A DNA stretch of 64,000 nucleotides from Castanea sativa. Its lineage: Eukaryota > Streptophyta > Magnoliopsida > Fagales > Fagaceae. The stretch spans positions 6,156,001-6,220,000 of the forward strand of contig NC_134018.1 in assembly GCF_040712315.1 (NCBI RefSeq). Direction: 5' to 3'. The translations under genes and the position numbers were made by a program. Below are positions 35,512-47,160 of this stretch, one piece after another (positions within the stretch are counted from its first letter, which is position 1; the number at the start of each line of letters is the position of its first letter). A model generated the notes under the pieces. It had not been told where the DNA came from. It did no database searches and worked only from the letters and a program-made list of their open reading frames with translations.

Positions 35512-37124
35512 AGGGCAAATCTTTTTTTTTTTTTAAATTACATATGTATACCAGTTTTTTTTTTTTTTTAATTGGGGGCTATTAGGACCAAAATTTAAAA
35601 TTTCATCACATATATATACATTAGCTTTTTTTTGTTTTTAGTCACAAAATGTTGGAAAAGATTGACTTGCATAGTTGCATTGGATGCAAGAACAGCTCCG
35701 AAAGGCAAATACAATTACCAGCCGAATGGAGAAAAGAAATCAGAAATATATGTATAGTTTCAGAAATTGAGAGATTTCTGGAACAGTTCCATAGTTTTAT
35801 AAAAGAGAAGGTGGAAAAAAAAAAGGATTGGGAGGTATTAGAAAGAATATTATTATTTCATTTTTTGCTAAAATAATAGTTCCATTAGGCACAAACAATC
35901 TTTGGATGAATGTGCACAAAGATGAGGGATTTCCTCAACCGAAACTGGCTTCCACTTCCTAATTAAGGGTAAGCCACAATAAGAATTGAGCAGAGTCATA
36001 AGATAAGAGTGCCATTCTGATTTATGCAACACTTAAGTGCGGATGTTGTACCATTCTGCCTTCCACTTCCTTTTTTTTTTTCTTTTTTTTTTTTATTTAT
36101 TTTATTTAAGTACGGATGTTTTACAAAGATGAGTAGCCTCAAACTCTGTCCCATTTTTAATCATCATTAAAATGCAAATAACACTCTCAAAATTGGGGTC
36201 ATTTTGATTTTGATACCTTATGTTCAAAGATTTTGAGTATGGTCCTTGATGTTTGACATTTTTTTTTTTGAGATCGTTTTTCACTTCTCCATTCTATCCA
36301 TTCTCGTTAATTATGGGCTGTTACATGCCAACTAAGTATGCTACCTCTATAATTGCGCCAATCAAAATATGCCACAACATTTAAAAATACAAGTCAACAA
36401 ATAAAATAAATTATTAACATTACCAGAAAGAATCAAATTAAAAAAAAAAAAAATACATACATACATACATACACACACACACGAGTAGGCGTGCATTCAT
36501 ACATACATATACAAACACGCATACGTGCATCTTAAGGCTCAACAAGGCCAGTAACCCACATACCATCGCCAATTGGTGTCTAATTAATGTTGGACTTCAG
36601 ACACATTAGATCTTAAACCACTAACCCACTCACAGCCTTGAGTTGATCGGCCAATTACATGTGGCTTGGATGGAAGTGGCTCAATTGAGATGTAGTTAGT
36701 GCTCGACATGGCCACTAACACACATAGCATCACCAATTGTGGTGTCTAATACTGGATTTCAAACGAAGAGTGCTCTTGAGCTGATAGGAACACAATTAAG
36801 GTTAGGGTTCTAAAGGTTATTCAAGTTGTTTCTTTATTTGGATGCTATATTTTGGTGTCTAATGCTCTTATGGTTTGGCATGACTATGAGATTAAGGTGA
36901 ATTTGGTGTTTAGTGATGCTTTTAGGGTTAGAGATGAATGAGAAGGTGTTAGGTTTGCTTTAGGGTTTTGGTTGTCTAGGGTTCCGCAATAGAATTGGTG
37001 ATTGAACTAATGAATTAATTGCATGCAAAATGTGACTACTTCGAGAGAGTTGCCACTTCCAAAAATAAGACAGCTTTGAGAGTCTCTTAACTCCAAAGAA
37101 AGAGAAAAACTACAAAGAAATTGG

Positions 37125-37302
37125 AATAGTTCTAGGACCACAAATTATTCAACAACTTTTTTTGCCACAACTCAAATATGGGATTATGAGCGGTTAACTA
37201 TCACTTACACATGAACTCACCATTTTTTTTTTCCAATCACATTCTGCCATATCGCAGTTGTGGCAAGAAGTTGTAAAAAATTATGTGGTCCTAGACTTTT
37301 CT
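37125..37302. mobile_element. MITE-like foldback (about 178 bp)
   Basis: The left arm 'agttctaggaccacaaatta' with 'caacaactttttttgccaca' pairs with the right arm, which in reverse complement reads 'aagtctaggaccacataatt' with 'acaacttcttgccacaact'. The centre is short and non-coding. No clear target duplication was found. Confidence 0.65.
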
Positions 37303-37932
37303 GAGAAATTAACAATGAGATAAGAATCATGAGGAGCATTCTTCTTCATTATCCCAAATGATGGTTACATTCATCTATTTAGTATTTATACAACCCATTA
37401 CTTATTCAAATTGGCCACACATGTCTCACCAATTAGGCACATGTTTTATAGAATACACATATCATATGTGAATAATATGTTACATGTGCACGTGCACTAA
37501 CCTTAACGAGAACATGTGGAATAATAAGGCTAATGATATTCCTAGCAACCCAATTCAAGTGAATATCATTCTCCCAAAGGATTAAGGGAATAGAAATTTA
37601 AAAACAAATGACAATGGCTACTGCCAAATACAAGAACCATAATTTGCTTTACGCGCACACACACGGTGGGATGCAAAATCTGTCAAGTGTTGACAAGAAA
37701 AATCGCAGCCACAGATGGACTTGTTAACAAAACTAATAAACCGAAGTCCAGTACCAATAAAAGAGAAACTGAAAATAAATTGTTGATGCTAGCAAACAAG
37801 GCAAGACAGAGCAGCAACCAACAATCTTTGATAAACCACAAATAAACCCAATTACACCTCCCTAAAACCAGACTCACCAACATATAAGCACTTTTAAGGC
37901 CTGAGTAGCCTCTTGATCCTAGTGTTGAATTC

Positions 37933-38060
37933 CCATACTCTATATCCCTGACCTTATAGCCACAATCCTCAGCGTTGCATAATCCAGCTTGTCTGTCCAT
38001 ACTCTATATTTCTGGCCTTATAGCCACAATCCTCAGCCTTGCATAATCGAGCTTGGCTGT
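37933..38060. repeat. 64-bp tandem duplication
   Basis: Units 37933-37996 and 37997-38060 both start 'ccatactctatat', contain 'ccttatagccacaatcctca' and end 'gct'+'gtctgt/ggctgt'. They differ at a handful of bases. Confidence 0.85.
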
Positions 38061-38141
38061 CCATAGCTGGTGCTTTCCCCCCTACATAATTATATATCCA
38101 CAGCAGTGCCTTGATTGCCACCGTCATTGCCAACACAGACT

Positions 38142-38143
<2 letters not shown>

Positions 38144-38175
<32 letters not shown>
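38144..38175. repeat. (GA)n microsatellite
   Basis: A run of about 16 GA dinucleotides. Confidence 0.95.
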
Positions 38176-38178
<3 letters not shown>

Positions 38179-38625
38179 ACATGTGTTTAAAAATTGAAAA
38201 TTGTTGTTTGAAAACATTTGTGAAAATACGTATGAATAAAAAAGTGTGTGAAAATACGTAAAATATTGTTTAAAAACTGAAACTGGTTGTTTGAAAACAC
38301 AAACCAAAAACCCCCTAATTTTTCATATTTTTTTAGTTTTCTTTCTTCTTTCTCTGTTAATGTTAAAACACTTCTTTGTTTTTCACTTATTGACATGACT
38401 TGTTAAATGATGTGGTGTATTAAATTGGACCAACTATAGGACTGGCGTGCTTAATTGGCATTTAACGACCACATAAACAGACATAGCCAGAAGGAGAAAA
38501 TTGGGAAGGATCTCAAACATTAAGGACTACAATCAAAATTTTAAAACATGGGTGACTACAATCAAAATGACCCCTAACTCTAGGGTTGTAATCTGCACTT
38601 TCATCTTTATTTATAGGAGACATAA

Positions 38626-38782
38626 GGACCTATTTGGATTAAGGGAAGAGGGAGGGAAAGTGGAGGTGAGTAAAGTAGAGTGGCTGAAAAATAGCGAGAG
38701 TTGGCTGGCAAAATAGGCTATTTTTCAGCCACTCTACTTCTCTCCTCCATTTCCCCTCCCTTCCTCTCAATCCAAATGGTCC
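38626..38782. mobile_element. Foldback MITE (157 bp) with long, well-matched arms
   Basis: The left arm starts 'ggacctatttggattaaggg' and reaches 'agagtggctgaaaaatagc'. The right arm in reverse complement starts 'ggaccatttggattgagagg' and reaches the same 'agagtggctgaaaaatagc'. About 65 bp pair with few mismatches around a short loop. ATAA lies on both sides; a TAA-containing duplication and a GG-start terminal repeat would suit a PIF/Harbinger-type MITE, but that class is a guess. Confidence 0.75.
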
Positions 38783-39293
38783 ATAAGAGACAACCTTTTT
38801 TGGGCCAGATTAGGGTCCCAGGATTTCAATGCATAGCATGCCCAAATGAGCTGTTCCATTTGCTCCAGATAGGCTAGGGGGGAGAATATGAAAAAAGCTA
38901 AAACACATACGTTTTATGCTCTTTTATGGACAATGCAAAAAAACCTTTTTTTTCCAATGTCCATACGAGAACCTTGACTCATCTATGACAATCCTGAACC
39001 AAAAACTGCTAATAAAAACAAAATGACAATTCCCGCTTTCAAAATGCCACCTGTAAAGAAATCAAAATTGACTGAGAACCAAATAATTGACCTAAAGACC
39101 CTGTTAAAAAATAATTTAAGTAATTAAGAATGTGACACTATCAAATCTCACAATTCTTAATCACCGTATCTAGTTGCTGTACTACAATCAGGTGATCAAA
39201 AAAGCAAGCTATGCTTTCCGATAACCAGCGCTGCAAGGCAAAAGCTACTATACCATCCAAAAGTATACTATCACAAAGACAGAGTGCGTCAAT

Positions 39294-42162
39294 TTACTTA
39301 TGATAGTATGATGGATGGTATTGGGGTGGCACACCATATCCATCATAGGCAGTTGGCCTAACATAATAATCAGATGGCACATATGGTTCTGATGAGTATA
39401 GATGGGAACTAGAAGGGCTTGGGTCCCCAGAAAAACCCACAGGGGCTCCTGGATAACCATACAACCCAGCTGATGAGCCCATGTAAGGGGCAACAGTAGG
39501 ACTCTGGCCCACCATGCCATAGGGCACAGCCGATAAGCTCCCATATGAAGCTGGATGCTCTGGCAGCAACAAACCTGCTGACTGTAGATGAGATTGTTGA
39601 TATTGGGGAATTGTTGAATTCATGCCACCAACATTTATTGGTGCTGCTGCAGGACTAACTGGAGAATCCATTCGAGGACGCTTGTTTCCACTCTGTTGCT
39701 GCTGCTGGTGCCGGTGCTGCTGCGGCTGATAAGATTTGGCAGGAGGAGCTGCTGCAGGTTTTTTGATGTTTTCTGCCCGCTTCTGTAGCTTCGCGATAAG
39801 CCCTTCAAGGTCTGCCCGTGGATACTCAGAGTCAAGATTGTGGTCTTCAATAACTTTAATAACTGACTTCAATGCACCTACTTCTTTGGCTATGCCCTCA
39901 TTCTGTAAGAAACTTAGTAAGTATATCCGCAGGACATTTGATTTTGAATTACACATGGTATATTGGAAATCATGCAAGGCAATGGAAAATTACCAATGAC
40001 TTGCGAGAATGATTTCCGTCGTTGACAACTTTCCTAGCAGCCTTCTTGGCATCCTCTAAATGGGCTTTCAAGAGGGGGACTGGTGGAAACTTTTCAGTCA
40101 GCTCAAATTCAAAAATAAATTTGACAGCCTGAAGTTGCTTTCCCTTACTTACAAGTTTCTGAATGAGATCTGCAGAGCACCAAAAAAAAAAATCATTTGA
40201 ATTTTACTTCAGATTACCCAAGAGCAGGCACCAAAATTCTCCATATGACAGTTTACATCCAAGAGAGTTATCCTCCTGTGAATCAAATATTGAAAAGCTT
40301 AACAGCAATTTGTAAACCCTGCCTCAAAAGAAGTTCACATATGCATAGCAATGCTGCCATGATTCAAGCATATGCTAAACAAGACAATATTACAATAATT
40401 CCAGAAACCTAATCTCTCCTTATATACTTCCTTTGAACCCAATAAAAGGTCATACTCAGTGCAGAGCAGGTCTTAGGAGAGGTAGTTGGTAAACATCCTT
40501 ACTGCCAATTTTGGAGAGGCTAATTCCTAGACTCAAACCCACAACACATCACTTGGCTGGAGGACACCTGCCATTGCACCAAGGTCCAACTGCTTTCTTC
40601 AGAATCCATTAAATCTTCTTGAGATGCTGTGTGATTAATAAGACAAAATGGGCTCTCTATATTCTCTTCATGCCTTTTTAATCTCCATTATTTCTACAGC
40701 TTTGAGAGGGCTAGAGGCTACCATGCCAATGATTTTCAATTAGCCTTTCTAAACATAAACAACAACTTGCATTATTCCATTCTGTCACCAAGTTCCCAAT
40801 TCAAATTTAATGTTAGAAATTCAAGTTTTAGACTTTCCTTTCTCTTAATTATGATAATTAATTATTTATATTAGACAGATTATTCTAAGTGGAAATTTTG
40901 AAATATTCCACTACATTTAACTTCTTACTATAATATCAAGACTTGGCCTTGGCCCATCATGGCCTTCAGTACTTGGTACCCGGCAACAACTTACACTAAA
41001 GGGTCTGTTGCAGGGCCTATATTGGCAAATTTAAGACTAAAAAGCCACCTGTATTTGACAGGCCTACGCTAACTAGTAAAAGTCGATACAGAGCCGAAAA
41101 TTCTTGTTTATGTTGACATTATGATCAATGTACCATAGACATACACGCATTACAAGTATGATTCTAGAAAGATGAAACATCAAACACAATCAGCTAAGAC
41201 ATTCTACATAACAACAAGCACACAACATAAAAGCAAAACCACAATTCAACCAGCTTACCGGCAGCTTTATCCCCCAAACCAAAAACTTTGCACAACACCG
41301 CAGACTGCCGATACTGCGCAATAATAACATGATAATCCACAAGGTCATCCTCATTGAACACGGACCGCAACCCATAGGCCGCCACCAAATGCAGAAACCC
41401 CAGCACCTCAAACGTGTGCATCTCAACGTTTCTCTCCTTCCCTATCCACTTCAAAGCCAACTCCTTGGCTCTCTCCCTCACTTCCTCCCTCACATTGGCC
41501 TTAATCTTCATAAGTTCCTCCAACAAAAGCACACAACACCTCTTTGAGCCACCCAATTCCCAATCTTTATTATTCTTATTCTTCAAATTCACACTATTAT
41601 CCTTATAAAACCAATCCATTGCATCCAAAACCAATGCAGCCGGGTCCGGAGCACATAGCAATGCACCAGGGAGCTCATCCCTGATTGTTTTTCTCTCATT
41701 TGGCCCATTTGGGTACTCAATTAAGAACTTCCTCAACCCCAACCCATCCATATTCTCACAAAAAGCCTTTAACTCGGGCCTAGGCTTAACTATTTGACCT
41801 GAACCCACCTCACCATCCGGGTCAACCGGAGTTTTGGTCATCTGGGTCGGAGTTTTTGATGAAAAAGGAGGGACCTTTGGGGTGGTTTGTGCGTTTGGCG
41901 CTTGTGAGGTTGATGGGTCAGTTGAAGGGTTTGGCTGAGTTGACTCGGCCTGTTTTTGCAACTCGAGCGATTCGAGGTGTTGGAATCGTTGATTGAGCGA
42001 GTTTTGGAGGGAGGTGAAGTGGGAATCAAGTTCTGACCATGTGAGAGAGAAAGAGGAGAGAAGGGAAGAATGGGATTGGAGGTCATCGAAAGCCTTTTTG
42101 AGGTTCTCTTTCTTTGAGTCTATGAGTTTCAGAGCTGCTGAGATTGTCTTCAGCGTTGCCAT
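39294..42162 (-). CDS. FRL1: FRIGIDA-like protein 1 (FRL1-like), 562 aa, three exons
   Basis: Exons (minus): 42162-41259, 40169-39994, 39902-39294; GT-AG introns of 1,089 and 91 nt; phases join to 563 codons including the stop. I placed the start at the ATG at 42162 because the frame upstream starts only from GTG and the N-terminus MATLKTISAALKLIDSKKE fits FRL1. Residues 12-70 are predicted coiled coil. The Frigida domain spans about 125-400, including LGLRKFLIEYP, VLLLEELMKIKANV, VLGFLHLVAAYGL and, across the first junction, LIQKLVSKGKQLQAVKFI. The tail holds a Gln/His run, the basic KRPR motif as a likely nuclear signal, and a Pro/Tyr-rich end closing YGVPPQYHPSYY. In Arabidopsis FRL1 works with FRIGIDA to raise FLC expression and delay flowering before vernalization; the same role here is inference. 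Nuclear. Confidence 0.93.
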
Positions 42163-42342
42163 GATTAGAACAAAAATTTTGGGTTTTTTGGGAAGATTGG
42201 TATAACGGGATTCAAGGTTTCTGATTGAAGACAAAGTTCGAAGACCCTGTTGATGTTGTGTTTGTGTTACTGTTTTACGATGGGGTGAAGTTTGCTCTGT
42301 TCCTGAGAACACGTGTTTTAAGATTGCGGTTTTACGGTACAC

Positions 42343-43176
42343 AGAAGAATTGGGATTTTTAAAACGGCGTTCTGTCTTTCGTAATACTCGGTTTATTTAC
42401 GGTAAAAATACTATTTTGGTCTCTATATTTTTATTATATATTTATTTTAGTTTTTATATATTTATTTTATTGCTTTTAGTTTCTATTTTAAAAAACATAT
42501 TTTGTTTTGGTCCTTATTGTCATCTTAGTAACGGAAATATTCTTCGTGGTAAACGAATTGTTGTGTTGGCATACTAAATGATGATGTAGTCAATAAAATA
42601 ATAATAAAAGTTTTTATTTGGCATTTAAATAGTGCCATGTCAACATTTAAAATATTAAAAAAACAATGTCAAGCAAACAATTCAAACAAAATTCTAAACC
42701 TATGATTTTTTAAAATTAAAAAAAATAATTAAAAAAAAATTTTCTTTTCTTTTTATTATTTTGTTGGAAGAACATGAATTAAGAACATGATTATTCTCAA
42801 AAACAAAAAATAAAATTTTACTTTTTCAGTTTTAAAGATTAATTTTGTAGCAAATTTCTTAACTTTTCTTTAAAAAAATTTGGCAACCAAACACAAATAT
42901 ACATAGTCATGTCTTTCTCAAACTCTCTCTCTCACTTTTCTTAAGTTTTACTTCATTAGTGGGTCTTTCTCTCGCTCACATGGAGGTCGTTGATCGATGG
43001 ATGTTTGGGTTTGGAGGTTTCGGATCATTGGGTTTCTTTGATCACTAATTGACAAGTTTCAGATCTAGGGATTTGGGTTTGGTGGTTTCGAATCTAGTTT
43101 TGGTGGGTTTTTTGTTTGGTTTCTCTAAAACATGAGAAACTTTGGGTTGAGTTTTGTGTTGGTTTGAGTTGAGTGC
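42343..43176. other. Spacer upstream of the FRL1-like gene
   Basis: Its left end is the likely leader and promoter region of the FRL1-like gene. It then contains a T-rich stretch with repeated 'tttggtctctat' and 'ttttggtccttatt' motifs of the kind seen in MITE arms, and low-complexity GGTTT-rich sequence up to 43170. I see no gene. Confidence 0.5.
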
Positions 43177-44416
43177 CTGATGGGATTTTTCCAATCAAAT
43201 TGTTGTTTGACAAGATCAACTAACTTAAAAATGTCAATCTTGACATACTTTGAGGAATTTGACTAGAAAGCTGGTTGCTTGAGAAATCAATAGACTCCAC
43301 TGATCCCAAATTACCTATTTTCTCATGAATTCTTCCAATCAAGATATTAAATGACAAATTCAATGATTCTAATCCTTTGAGACGAGTCACTTTTGCATGG
43401 ATCTCACCTGATAAATTGTTGTTGGAAAGTTCTATAATTTTTACCAATTGAAGAGTGGTGGGATGCTCAAGATCTTTTCCCCTAATCACAACCAATTGTC
43501 TTTCAAAAGGCATAGAATTATATCCTGTTGATGTGTGATATAGAAAAAAAGGATAATCTGAATTGGTACTTGTGGCCATGACACTAAAATTGTGAACACA
43601 TCTAGGTATGCTTCCAAATAACTTATTATGTGAAAGGTCCAAAATTTGGAGTGATGTTAGAGACTAGAGTTGTTTTGGGATGTAACCGTGAAAATTATTT
43701 GAGTGAAGGTTAAGAATCACCAAGCTTGAAAGTCTATGTCCTATCCAAGAAGGTATGCTTCCGACAAAATCATTCTTAGCAATATCAATGGTCACCAACT
43801 CTTTACAATTTATCAAAGGTGATGGTAATTTTCTAGAGAATCTGTAGTTGTCTAGGTGCAAATACAAAAGATGAACCAAAGATCTAATGGATGTTGGAAT
43901 ACTACCAATGAAATTGTTTTTCCCTAAATTTAAGGCATACAAGCTTTGCCACATCATCCAACAATTACTTAATTTCCCTGATGAATGATTTTTTCCAAGA
44001 TTGAGAAACTCCATCTTTTTGGGCTCATTCATCTTGTAACACAAAAAGTGAGAAATAGATCCAGATAGTAAATTGTTAGAGAGATCAAGGAATCTCACAT
44101 TAGAGGATATACAAGATAATAGACTTGTGAAGTTATTTGAACTCATATCAATTATTATTGCAGAATAGGACAAAATCATTGGCATATGTGGAATCTCTCC
44201 ATAGATCTGATTATGAGAGATATTTAGATAAGTAAGTTGAGAAGTCAAGTTCCAAAAGGAAGGAGGAACTGCATCTAAAATCCTTGTGTTGGATATGCCC
44301 AAGGTCAAAAGTTGCTTTTGTGAACAGAGCCACAAAGGAAATTTCGACCCTAAATTCCATAATCCCAAATCTAAATGGTTGAGTTGAAAAGGAGGGGTCC
44401 AATTGTCACTTACTTA
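43177..44416 (-). pseudogene. LRR receptor-like protein relic, copy 1
   Basis: The frame encodes successive extracellular leucine-rich repeats (LxxLDLSNNxLSGxIP pattern), with a non-LRR island including KGLE-type 'RGKDLEHPTTLQLVKIIELSNN' in two pieces, as in EIX/Cf-type receptor-like proteins, which recognise microbial or developmental ligands at the plasma membrane. TAG stops interrupt the frame at 43661-43663 and 43220-43222. The match to copy 2 (57818-59053) ends abruptly at both sides, so the signal peptide, N-terminal repeats, membrane segment and tail are missing. It is a truncated, dead duplicate. Large insertions, including the gypsy element, now separate the two copies. Confidence 0.88.
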
Positions 44417-44944
44417 GATCAAATCTCGAAATCTAACAGTCATATTATATTTATAGAACTGTAAAAGCCAAAGAAACCAATGTGAATATATATTGGAGAA
44501 AAGGCATATACTCCTTATAATTAAAATATTTGTCATCTGACAAAAACTAGCAAGCCCATATACTCTTTAAAATTAAACCCATACCATGCACACAACAAAA
44601 GAATTTCAATCAAAACCTAATTTTTCTAGGAAAATAAATTGAGAAAGAAAGAAGGTTGAGAATTGAAAAAAAAAAAATCAAAAAATATGCAGAGTAAGAG
44701 GGATTTTAATCTGCTTTTGAAGAGGGTGGCATGCACGCTGTCCTTCCTACATTAATAACAGTGTCTATGGCAGGTCACTTCAGTCATCTGAATTTGAATC
44801 TTTGCTTAATTTCATGAAACCTGTTGATTCACAAGAATGTACTAACAATTCAAAAATGGATTTCAAACATTTCCCTACTATTTTTGGGACAATTGTAATA
44901 AGAGATAACATACATATACACACGCGCGCGCGCGCGTGCACGCG

Positions 44945-44987
<43 letters not shown>

Positions 44988-46145
44988 TTTAGATATTGAT
45001 TAAACATTTTCAATTTGATATTTGAATTGTATTATTTGAAGTAGAGTCAAAAGACTAAAAAAATGAAGTGAAAGGGTTGAATGCAATCTAGACGTGTTCT
45101 GTTTATAGCTCCAACATAGAGATCATGATAAGCTTCACAAACAAACAGTCTTTGTAGATTTTGCAGAGCGGCTATTGGCGTGTAGCAAAGGTTAATGGTG
45201 AAGAAACTTGTTGCAGAATTGAGCATCAGACTTTGTCAATTCTTGTAGCATTTATAATGTACAAGTTGTGCTTACCAAAAAGAATATGCCATGAAAGAGG
45301 TTATACATTTTAAGGAGTATGAATCAAATTCATTTTGGCTAGGCATGTCTGGGTTTTGGATACAATATAATTGAATATGATTTGTATACAAGTTATGCGC
45401 TTTAGGTTTAAGGAGGTTAAGCGATTATTGAATAAAAAATGAGATCACTAAAAATGACTTAAGAATATGAAACAGAATTTGATGTGAGGTCACATGAAGC
45501 AGTGTCTAATAAGTTGTTATGCTTGTTTGTAATTTTAGATTTGGTTATTCAAAAAATGGTCAAAACAGTTGACGTTAATTTTTATTTTTTTGGGTAAGAT
45601 TCATCCCTCCAATATGTACAATTGTTGAAACATCCGATGCCTATCATTTTAAAGTTGCAATTGGATATATTAATAGCATAATCAACCAATTTCAATTGGT
45701 TGACTAAAGAGAAAAAATCAAACAAAGTACCAATGATGGTGTATGTAGAAATATGATCCAATTGCATGAATTTTTTATTTGGAGAAACTTAGGACTAATT
45801 GTACACTACCTTCCCTAATACAATCAATATCCTGCTGGAAAAAAATTCATTCAAAAAATGAACGATTGGAATTGTGATAACAATTTGTAGAACAAAGTAG
45901 ATTTTGGTAGAGAAGTTTAACACTTAACAAGCAGGTCCACTCTTCAGGGATTCACCAGCTGTTTGTTATTAATTAAAGTTTATTGACTTGTTATGCAGAC
46001 AACGCAGAAATGCATAAAAAATAAGAACTTGGAGCTCAATGAGTTGAACCACCGTTCATTCAAATATTCATATTCTGATATACACTGATATATACACAAA
46101 GGAGATAATGTTTTTTTTTAACGAAGTCATGCGGAAATGCATTAA
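44417..46145. other. Spacer between the RLP relic and the gypsy element
   Basis: AT-rich, with a compound alternating-purine-pyrimidine microsatellite at 44908-44987. The part at about 45560-45860 shares weak similarity with sequence near 60570-60980, beyond the other RLP copy, suggesting that the RLP duplication included flanking DNA. No gene is recognised. Confidence 0.5.
44908..44987. repeat. 80-bp alternating purine-pyrimidine tract (AC/CG/AT)
   Basis: A compound tract of (AC), (CG), (CA) and (TA) dinucleotides alternates strictly for 80 bp. The central part, from about 44923 to 44945, is almost pure CG. Confidence 0.95.
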
Positions 46146-46150
46146 CAACT

Positions 46151-46503
46151 TGGTGCAGACACAAGATATAGGCTCCCAATTATACACACGTATGGGAGGA
46201 AGAGCAAAAAGAAGACGGCCCAACCTGTGGCCTTATGGATGGAGCCTATTAGTTTTTGGGCTTGAGATTAAGCAAGCCCGAACATTTAATAATTAGGGTT
46301 TTGTGTTGTTAGCTATTTAAACACTTTTTCTAATTATTGTAACACAACTTTTGAGAAATATAAAAAAAACGTTTGTTTTCTTTTACACTGGTGCCGACTC
46401 CAGTTTGCTTGGTGCTGACTCCAAGCAGCCCTTAGGTGCTGACTCCTAGGGTTTATCCTATCAATTTCCTGTTCTATTATACTATTGTGGTTGTCCTACG
46501 TCA
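46151..46503 (+). repeat. 5' LTR of the gypsy element (353 bp)
   Basis: It starts TGGTGCAGAC and ends CCTACGTCA. Within it are three short 'ggtgc(t/c)gactcc' repeats near 46391-46447. Confidence 0.92.
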
Positions 46504-46507
46504 GTTT

Positions 46508-46519
46508 TGGTATCAGAGC
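46508..46519 (+). other. Primer-binding site for initiator Met-tRNA
   Basis: TGGTATCAGAGC lies four bases after the 5' LTR. It is complementary to the 3' end of plant initiator Met-tRNA, the usual primer of minus-strand synthesis in many plant LTR retrotransposons. Confidence 0.92.
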
Positions 46520-46597
46520 AGACTTCCGGTCTATTCAACACAATCGTAGACAACCACATCAAAGCAAAGCCATCAAAAACAAAAGAGCAAGCCAACA

Positions 46598-46765
46598 ATG
46601 ACAGTACCTTTCAAGTTTTTGCCCCATGAGATTTTAAACAAGCCCAAGCCAGCCCCTGCAATCCGTGTATTCCCCCAAGCCCTACATGAGTTTCTCACCC
46701 CCAAACCAACAGAGAAGCCAGCGGCGCCTCCCAAGCCGGTGACCACCATCCGTGCCCGCCTCTGA
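46598..46765 (+). CDS. Short leader ORF of the gypsy element, 55 aa, function unknown
   Basis: An ATG-initiated frame of 55 codons (MTVPFKFLPHEIL at its start, RARL at its end) sits in the leader between the PBS and gag. It is Pro-rich and basic. It may be an upstream ORF, a fragment of captured host sequence, or a chance frame. I recognise no family. Confidence 0.35.
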   Translation: MTVPFKFLPHEILNKPKPAPAIRVFPQALHEFLTPKPTEKPAAPPKPVTTIRARL

Positions 46766-47160
46766 TCTCAGAACCCACAGCCCACAAAAAAAAAAAAAAA
46801 AAGACCCACGAAAGACCCAGCCACCAACACCCACAAAATCAAAAAAAAAAAGAGAAGAAGAAGCAGAGACCCACGGACCCAGCCGCCAACACCCACTGCC
46901 GCGAAGCCCAACAACCACCAGCCGCTGCGAAGCCCAACAGCCACCACAGCCACCAACCGTCGCGAAGCCCAACCGTCACCAGCCACCAACCGCCAGCCGC
47001 CGCGAACCCAGCACTTCACCAACCGCCGCGAAGCCCAACCGTCCCCGTTGCTGAGGACTTCGACCACCACCGATGCCAAGGCCGAGACGAACAGCCTCTA
47101 GCTCCGCCGATGATTCCGGCGACTCCAGCCGCTGCCTCCGTCGATGGCTCCAGCCGATGA
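46766..47160 (+). other. GC-rich, C-rich leader segment inside the gypsy element
   Basis: The plus strand is rich in 'cgaagccc', 'accaaccgcc' and 'cacc' motifs in irregular repeats, unlike the AT-rich remainder of the element. The long open frames on both strands here are by-products of the missing A/T stops. Captured host DNA or expansion of a GC-rich repeat are both possible. Confidence 0.6.

Larger units (their letters stand above)
34582..38900. other. Repeat-rich intergenic spacer
   Basis: No gene is recognised. It contains MITE-like foldbacks (34593-34769, 37125-37302, 38626-38782), a 30-bp direct repeat containing 'aaaataagtgtttcttaaac' (about 35335-35415), an AT microsatellite (35465-35509), an ACAT/CA repeat (about 36450-36485), a 64-bp tandem duplication (37933-38060) and a GA microsatellite (38144-38175). 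The frame at 35649-35876 is Glu/Lys-rich and unrecognised. Confidence 0.55.

Noticed and set aside
35649..35876. 75-codon Glu/Lys-rich plus-strand frame
   Set aside because: Short, low complexity and unrecognised. Chance or transposon debris is more likely.
37683..38307. Minus-strand frames sharing a 'CxAEDCGYK' motif
   Set aside because: The shared motif comes from the 64-bp tandem duplication and no known protein is matched.
42163..42342. N-terminal extension of the FRL1 frame
   Set aside because: It begins with GTG and the family N-terminus starts at the ATG at 42162.
46752..47079. Overlapping open frames of about 100 codons on both strands in the gypsy leader
   Set aside because: The C-rich repeats lack A/T-rich stop codons, so open frames on both strands are expected by composition.
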